Shown: positions 16,422-20,677 of the stretch, in pieces
Position numbering within the stretch: position 1 is the first letter of the stretch
Layout: the number at the start of each line of letters is the position of its first letter
From: a virus
IMG/VR virus record: IMGVR_UViG_3300048504_000413
Location: 1 to 20,677 of that record
DNA length: 20,677 nucleotides
Strand: one strand, 5' to 3'
The notes under the pieces: model-generated
Told to the model about the DNA's origin: nothing
Seen by the model: the letters and a program-made list of their open reading frames with translations, nothing else
Databases searched by the model: none
Made by a program: the position numbers and the translations under genes

Positions 16422-17654
16422 TTAAATAAATTTAATAAAAATCATTTCGTTTCCTGTCTTTAGTTCAACGGAAACTGATGCAGTTTCATTTATTTTTATT
16501 TCTTCTATTTTATTTTCTTTTAGTTTAATTTCACTAACACCATAATCCCAAATAACACTTGATTGTTGTGAATCTATTTTAATTAGAAATTTTCTATTTA
16601 AAATATTAATTTCGTATTCTTCCGTATCATTCCACATACGGACTTGATACTCGGTGTAATCTTTATTCAGAAACAACTTTGGATGCTTTCTATTTAATAT
16701 AAGATTTTTGGTTTTCGTAATTTGTTTAATTTTGGTATCGAGTTCTTGTTCTTTTTTAGTTGATAATCCTACTTCACTACTAGATGCTTCCAATCCCCAC
16801 TCTACTTTTCTTGTAGTTAAATTTCTTTGAACAGTTGTTTTATTGTCAAATATAGGAGGTAACAAATAAGCATTCACGGTTAATGTAAATGTAGATGAAA
16901 CACTTCTATCATCATCACTTGGTACTTCTACATTATTTGAAAATGAATCAATACTTGCTCTGAATTTAAGTTTTGTTGGATCACCCCAATAATCACCTTC
17001 TGCAAAATTTATAGTCTCGATTAAATTATTCATTTGTTGAACATATTCAGTTGACATATTAAAATCATAAGTAAGAATAACATGATCTGGAAATGTTACA
17101 TTGTGTACTTCATGCAAAGGACTTGCATCGTTTAGTAAACTAAATCTATCGTATGAATTTTTATTACTATATTTTTTTAGAAAAGGAACGGATAGATATT
17201 TGTTAAATGTAACAAAAGAATCATCTTTGCTTACACCGGTTCGTGTAAATATGATTACTGGTCGTTGTAACTGTCCTTTATCGTCTCGGTAAACTCCATC
17301 TGATTGAATAGCACTCCATCGTTCGGGTGATGCGTGTCTTACAGGAACATTTACGACTTCGCTATTAGCATCTACCACAGTTGGATTTATTACCTTAGTA
17401 AAATATTCGTATATAATATTATCAATATCTAATAGTGTAATTGAATAGTTATCAAATGATTTTACATCGTCACCCATTTTCATTTTGTATGCACGATTAT
17501 CAGAATACAAAGCATGATTGGATTTCTTGAGGTTAGACATATTGGGATCGTTGTCTACAGTAGGTGCAGACTTTGATAAATCTACCGTAAATTCCTCTTC
17601 TGTTTTTGAGTTTCTGAGAGTAATAAACGGATTCTTTACATTATCATAGTTCAT
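16422..17654 (-). CDS. 15: Tail completion / sheath stabiliser protein, gp15-like
   Basis: Protein of 410 residues, ATG at 17654, one base after the stop of the gp14-like gene, so translation is probably coupled. Residues about 95-275 follow the T4 gp15 plan: VPVRHASPERWSAIQSDG (an interface strand also seen in gp15), VIIFTRTGVS, DHVILTYDFNMSTEYVQQMN followed by a helix, FRASIDSFSNN, and STFTLTVNAYLLPP. T4 gp15 has 272 residues; here both ends are extended, with the C-terminal 130 residues forming a beta-rich, charged domain. In T4, gp15 forms a hexameric ring that caps the tail tube and top sheath ring and joins the tail to the head neck. The assignment is from motif order and operon context. 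Confidence 0.8.
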   Translation of the reverse strand: MNYDNVKNPFITLRNSKTEEEFTVDLSKSAPTVDNDPNMSNLKKSNHALYSDNRAYKMKMGDDVKSFDNYSITLLDIDNIIYEYFTKVINPTVVDANSEVVNVPVRHASPERWSAIQSDGVYRDDKGQLQRPVIIFTRTGVSKDDSFVTFNKYLSVPFLKKYSNKNSYDRFSLLNDASPLHEVHNVTFPDHVILTYDFNMSTEYVQQMNNLIETINFAEGDYWGDPTKLKFRASIDSFSNNVEVPSDDDRSVSSTFTLTVNAYLLPPIFDNKTTVQRNLTTRKVEWGLEASSSEVGLSTKKEQELDTKIKQITKTKNLILNRKHPKLFLNKDYTEYQVRMWNDTEEYEINILNRKFLIKIDSQQSSVIWDYGVSEIKLKENKIEEIKINETASVSVELKTGNEMIFIKFI

Positions 17655-17655
17655 A

Positions 17656-18120
17656 TTATGATCTTGGTAAAATATTTAATTTGCTTTTACGACTTAAATG
17701 TGCGTTGCACAATAAACTATAATTTTTTTCAGGTTGACCACCTAGAAACTGATTTTCTACTATATTTTCTATTTCAAAATATGTATTTTCCCAAAATACT
17801 ATATCACCGATTTCAGGATACATCTTTTTAATTTCACATAACTTTTGATGAAATCTGAAAACAGTCCCTTTTTTGACATCCGGTCCGAATCCTTCGTAAT
17901 TTGTTGTTTGTGGATCAGACTCTACTAAACAACTCGTTTCTACACCAGGATAATATATTTTATCCATACTTTCACCATATATAGTTGATTGTGTTTTGTT
18001 TGGATTTATTTTATATATTACAACAAGTTGTTCTATTATATCTCCCAACAATTCACCATTTAAACTGTTCATAAAACGAACATCTCTTCTAGTAAAATAT
18101 CTACCACGTGATCTATCCAT
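17656..18120 (-). CDS. 14: Neck protein, gp14-like
   Basis: Protein of 154 residues, ATG at 18120 with AGGA 4 bases upstream and a 1-base gap after the gp13-like stop. The N-terminus YFTRRDVRFMNSLNGELLGD leads into LVVIYKINPNKTQSTIYGES. The C-terminal half (VFRFHQKLCEIKKMYPEIGD, IVFWENTYFEIENIVENQFL) matches the pattern of T4 gp14, in which a GD-hydrophobic-aromatic segment is followed by FEI and an acidic strand. T4 gp14 has 256 residues, so this is a short form. With gp13 it closes the packaged head and provides the platform for the tail. Its position between gp13-like and gp15-like genes supports the call. Confidence 0.8.
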   Translation of the reverse strand: MDRSRGRYFTRRDVRFMNSLNGELLGDIIEQLVVIYKINPNKTQSTIYGESMDKIYYPGVETSCLVESDPQTTNYEGFGPDVKKGTVFRFHQKLCEIKKMYPEIGDIVFWENTYFEIENIVENQFLGGQPEKNYSLLCNAHLSRKSKLNILPRS

Positions 18121-18121
18121 T

Positions 18122-19498
18122 TTATCCTATGTATAAAAAATTTGGAACTTTTCTTAAATTTTCTTGAAGATTATCAGAAACTTGATTTAGCTGTTCACTG
18201 GTAGTACTTCTACTTGTTACTTCCAAATCCTCTCTCAGTTCAGTTATTAATTGTTCTTTTTCTTGTTGTGCTTCTGACCTCAGTGCATCCCCATCCAACG
18301 ATGTTTCACCACCAGGAATAGGTATACTTTGATATTTTGCTCGGATTGCTCCTAATAGTTCTTTACACAACGATAAATAATATTTCATTATCCATCGTTT
18401 ACCTACATCGTTTATTGTAGCAAAACTATGAAATTGATAAGGTGCGTTACTGACATCAGTCACACTATCACTCGTTGAATCATAAGGTCTTTTTGGATAA
18501 ACATCTTCGGTCGTTTCATGTGTCCCATCATCTAAACCTTTACTTGTTTCGTTTATTACGACTTGTTGAGTAGTTTCCTCGGTTACATTTGTTTGTGTTT
18601 TTGGCATGGTGTTGAATTCATCTGCATCAACATATCCTTGAACAGCCGCAATATCTCTTTCTCGTTTGTACACATAATCAAACCAAAGTGTAAAATCTTT
18701 TTGTGGTACAGGTAAAATCGTTAGTTTATTATTAATAACTTCAAATCCAAATGCACTTCTTCTTACTTGTTCATTAAATTCAATTGCCTGTAATCGCATT
18801 AAATCTTCATTTACAGGTCTTAATAAAAATTGTGTTCCCAAAGGTGACATTCCATTCCAATTAAACTCACTTAATAAATTTGAGTGACTCATACCCGAAT
18901 TGGACATAGGATCATATATTTTATTTAAAGCAGGTGGTGGGTGGTGCCAGATTCGTTTCACCTCAATTCTTTCTAACTTCTTTTCACCAGTTTTTGGGCA
19001 AACATAATATTGATTAAACAAACCTTGTAGATCATATGTTTGGACTCCTGCCTTAACAGACAAACTTGCTTTTCTCCAATCAACATTCCCCCCGACACCA
19101 ACCTCTGCACCATATGCTTCAGATAATTTTAAATAAAATGGTAAAGGTTGAGTTTGCATTACAGATGTAGTTAAATTTACACTCGTTGATGTACCTTTTA
19201 AACTATATAAATTTTGCTTAATTGAAAATTGATTTACTTGAGCACTATACTCGGTTATTGCTTCTTCAAGACACGCATAAAATTGAGTATCTATCATTTC
19301 CACATCTACCACAGGATATCCTAATCTTTTTGCAGCCCAATCAGCTGCTCTTGGTGCAAAACCAGTAAAACTTGCATCGTTATCAAAAAAACCAAACGGA
19401 GTTTTTCCAATTGGTGAACTTAATGTTCCATCCCATCTAACTCGTTCTAATTCGTATTCTTTATCTTCACTCTCTGGATTTGTATTCTCTTCGTCCAT
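18122..19498 (-). CDS. 13: Neck protein, gp13-like
   Basis: Protein of 458 residues, ATG at 19498 without a visible Shine-Dalgarno site. Residues about 50-90 (AAKRLGYPVVDVEMIDTQFY, then an EEAITEYS helix) match the start of T4-type gp13. Near 255-285 come the strand pair LTILPVPQKDFTLWFDYVYK and RER. The C-terminal part (IMKYYLSLCKELLGAIRAKY, then SIPIPGGETSLDGDALRSEA and a long glutamate-rich helix) is the most diagnostic section of gp13-like proteins. T4 gp13 has 309 residues; the extra length here includes an acidic, Thr-rich insertion near 300-350. It is the first gene of the neck operon and forms the connector between portal and gp14. The MCP terminator lies just upstream, so it needs its own promoter. 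Confidence 0.85.
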   Translation of the reverse strand: MDEENTNPESEDKEYELERVRWDGTLSSPIGKTPFGFFDNDASFTGFAPRAADWAAKRLGYPVVDVEMIDTQFYACLEEAITEYSAQVNQFSIKQNLYSLKGTSTSVNLTTSVMQTQPLPFYLKLSEAYGAEVGVGGNVDWRKASLSVKAGVQTYDLQGLFNQYYVCPKTGEKKLERIEVKRIWHHPPPALNKIYDPMSNSGMSHSNLLSEFNWNGMSPLGTQFLLRPVNEDLMRLQAIEFNEQVRRSAFGFEVINNKLTILPVPQKDFTLWFDYVYKRERDIAAVQGYVDADEFNTMPKTQTNVTEETTQQVVINETSKGLDDGTHETTEDVYPKRPYDSTSDSVTDVSNAPYQFHSFATINDVGKRWIMKYYLSLCKELLGAIRAKYQSIPIPGGETSLDGDALRSEAQQEKEQLITELREDLEVTSRSTTSEQLNQVSDNLQENLRKVPNFLYIG

Positions 19499-19500
19499 GT

Positions 19501-19510
19501 CTATAAATAT
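19501..19510 (-). promoter_or_regulatory. ATATTTATAG motif before the gp13-like gene
   Basis: The coding strand reads ACTTATATTTATAGAC followed by ATG. It lies between the capsid terminator and the neck operon. The motif is only 2 bases from the start codon, so if it is a promoter the transcript would be leaderless or start upstream. Confidence 0.35.
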
Positions 19511-19530
19511 AAGTTAGTTTACTTAATCGT

Positions 19531-19568
19531 TATAAAATAAAAGAGGGGTTCAAACGAACCCCTCTTAA
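19531..19568 (-). terminator. Rho-independent terminator after the major capsid gene
   Basis: An 11-base-pair stem AAGAGGGGTTC / GAACCCCTCTT (19541-19551 and 19556-19566) has a 4-base loop. On the coding strand it is followed by TTATTTTAT. It begins 25 bases after the capsid stop. Confidence 0.88.
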
Positions 19569-19591
19569 ATTTTGTGTTATCCTTTGCAGAA

Positions 19592-20677
19592 TTAAAGATC
19601 TGCTGTACCGGAAACAGAGATTTTTCCGTAGAATTCAGGACGAACCATCTTCTTAGCATAACGAGTCATTACTCCACGACGTGGTGTGAAGTTAACTGGA
19701 TCGTATACCAAAGGAGTTTGGATCAACGGAATGTACGGAGCATAAACTGCACCAGTTTCGAGGAAGTTTGTTCCACGGAATCCGATAAGAACGTCACCAC
19801 TTGTCATGTATGGGTTCTTGTAGACTTGGAAACGATTGTTCAATGCACCAACCTTGGTAACACCCATTGCGAACTGAGACTGATTTCCGTCTGTGTCAGC
19901 TGCGTATCCTGGGATACTTTCAAGAACGGTAGCAACTTGTGGAGAACAAACCAAGAAGTTTGCACCACCACGAAGGGTCAATTGATGAATTGTGTTACTC
20001 ACCTTTTGAATCTTTGTGCCGAGCTTCTGGAACAATGTTCCTTGAGTCTCACCACCTGTAAGAGCTGCATTCGCAGCGAATTCACCACCGTCTGTGTGTG
20101 CGTTAACGATAAGCATATCAAGAATTTCCAAATCAATTTCCATTGAAACGTACTCGGAAAGAAGAGAAGTCAATTCTGCTTCTGCGTCAATACTATGGTA
20201 TGCGTTTAAGTCTTGTGCCAACTCCGGTGTCCAAACTGCTTTCAACTTACGTGTCTTTGCAACGATTGGTTCACTTTTGAGTTCCAAGTTAACTTCTGGA
20301 ATACCGACATCTTTTTGAAGACCTGTGTCAGCTGCATCATCAGATGCACCGAGATTATCTTCAAAGTCACCACGATTGTCCGCAGTTGTTTGTGCATGAT
20401 ACTGAAGTTCTCCTGCTTGAGTCATCTTGTTGTCGCCATCAAGAACAAGTTGTGCACCGTCAACTTGGAATGCACGAATGCCTTCTAAGTCTGCGTCAGA
20501 TGGAATTGCGTCTCCAACTGCAACGGTAACTTTCTTGTCATTGATTGAGTAACCATGACGACCTGATCCGTAAAGACCACCTTCTGCTTTGTCGGTTGAA
20601 CCGAGTTTTGCGTCTGATGATCCACCGAAGAGACTTCCGTTACCACCTTGAAGTGATTGGTCTGTTCCATACTTAAA
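19592..20677 (-). CDS. 23: Major capsid protein, gp23-like (5' end beyond window)
   Basis: The open frame reaches the right edge (first visible residues FKYGTDQSLQGG) and ends with TAA at 19592, giving 361 C-terminal residues; the Met at 20425 is internal, not the start. T4 gp23 has 521 residues, so roughly the first third is missing. Diagnostic parts: KLKAVWTPELAQDLNAYHSI, then DAEAELTSLLSEYVSMEIDL, close to the gp23 segment following the ALKAEYS motif; FLVCSPQVATVLE; MTSGDVLIGFRG; YAPYIPLIQTPLVYDPVNF; and the C-terminal RRGVMTRYAKKMVRPEFYG. It is an HK97-fold shell protein. The codon pattern here is richer in G and C than in its neighbours, as expected for a very highly expressed gene. It is followed by a strong terminator and the neck operon. 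Confidence 0.95.
   Translation of the reverse strand, partial: FKYGTDQSLQGGNGSLFGGSSDAKLGSTDKAEGGLYGSGRHGYSINDKKVTVAVGDAIPSDADLEGIRAFQVDGAQLVLDGDNKMTQAGELQYHAQTTADNRGDFEDNLGASDDAADTGLQKDVGIPEVNLELKSEPIVAKTRKLKAVWTPELAQDLNAYHSIDAEAELTSLLSEYVSMEIDLEILDMLIVNAHTDGGEFAANAALTGGETQGTLFQKLGTKIQKVSNTIHQLTLRGGANFLVCSPQVATVLESIPGYAADTDGNQSQFAMGVTKVGALNNRFQVYKNPYMTSGDVLIGFRGTNFLETGAVYAPYIPLIQTPLVYDPVNFTPRRGVMTRYAKKMVRPEFYGKISVSGTADL

Noticed and set aside
20425-20425. Met at 20425 as the start of the capsid gene
   Set aside because: The frame continues upstream to the window edge with gp23-like sequence, so this Met is internal.
1-20677. tRNA genes, CRISPR arrays, insertion sequences, integrase or attachment sites
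   Set aside because: Gaps are short and AT-rich and I saw no cloverleaf, spaced repeats, transposase motif or integrase motif.

Overview
The window is a segment of the virion-structure region of a tailed phage with a contractile tail (myovirus), distantly related to T4. Every gene I can support lies on the minus strand, so transcription runs from high to low coordinates. The DNA is AT-rich and the genes are tightly packed; no gene-free stretch exceeds about 120 bases. No tRNA, CRISPR array, insertion sequence or integrase is visible. The host cannot be named from the sequence. Several genes have good Shine-Dalgarno sites (sheath, tube, tape measure), so a host that does not use Shine-Dalgarno initiation seems less likely.

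From right to left, the head and neck part holds the C-terminal part of a gp23-like major capsid protein (cut by the right edge), its terminator, and an operon of gp13-like, gp14-like and gp15-like neck and tail-completion proteins with 1-nt gaps, followed by a small coiled-coil protein. The tail shaft part holds a very large gp18-like sheath protein (958 aa) with its own terminator, a membrane protein of unknown function, and a gp19-like tail tube protein (163 aa) with its own terminator. The tail-assembly and baseplate part holds a small unknown protein, a gp26/tail-assembly-chaperone-like protein with a probable frameshifted extension, a small 79-aa protein, a 1897-aa tape measure protein, and a giant hub or tube-initiator-like protein of more than 1339 aa cut by the left edge.

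The genes form an assembly line: capsid shell, neck connector that closes the filled head, tube and sheath polymers, and the ruler and initiator on which the tube is built. The three proteins needed in the greatest copy number (capsid, sheath, tube) are each followed by a strong hairpin terminator. Sheath and tube also share an upstream inverted-repeat element with a conserved core. Nearly every transcription gap carries ATATTTAT on the coding strand just before the gene.

The most notable observation is at 10080-11211. The gp26-like gene ends at 10300, but an 84-codon open frame in the +1/-2 phase, with no usual start codon at its head, continues from a TTTTTTT run and encodes a convincing C-terminal chaperone-type segment. 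This looks like a programmed tail-assembly frameshift just upstream of the tape measure region. A homopolymer sequencing error remains the main alternative.
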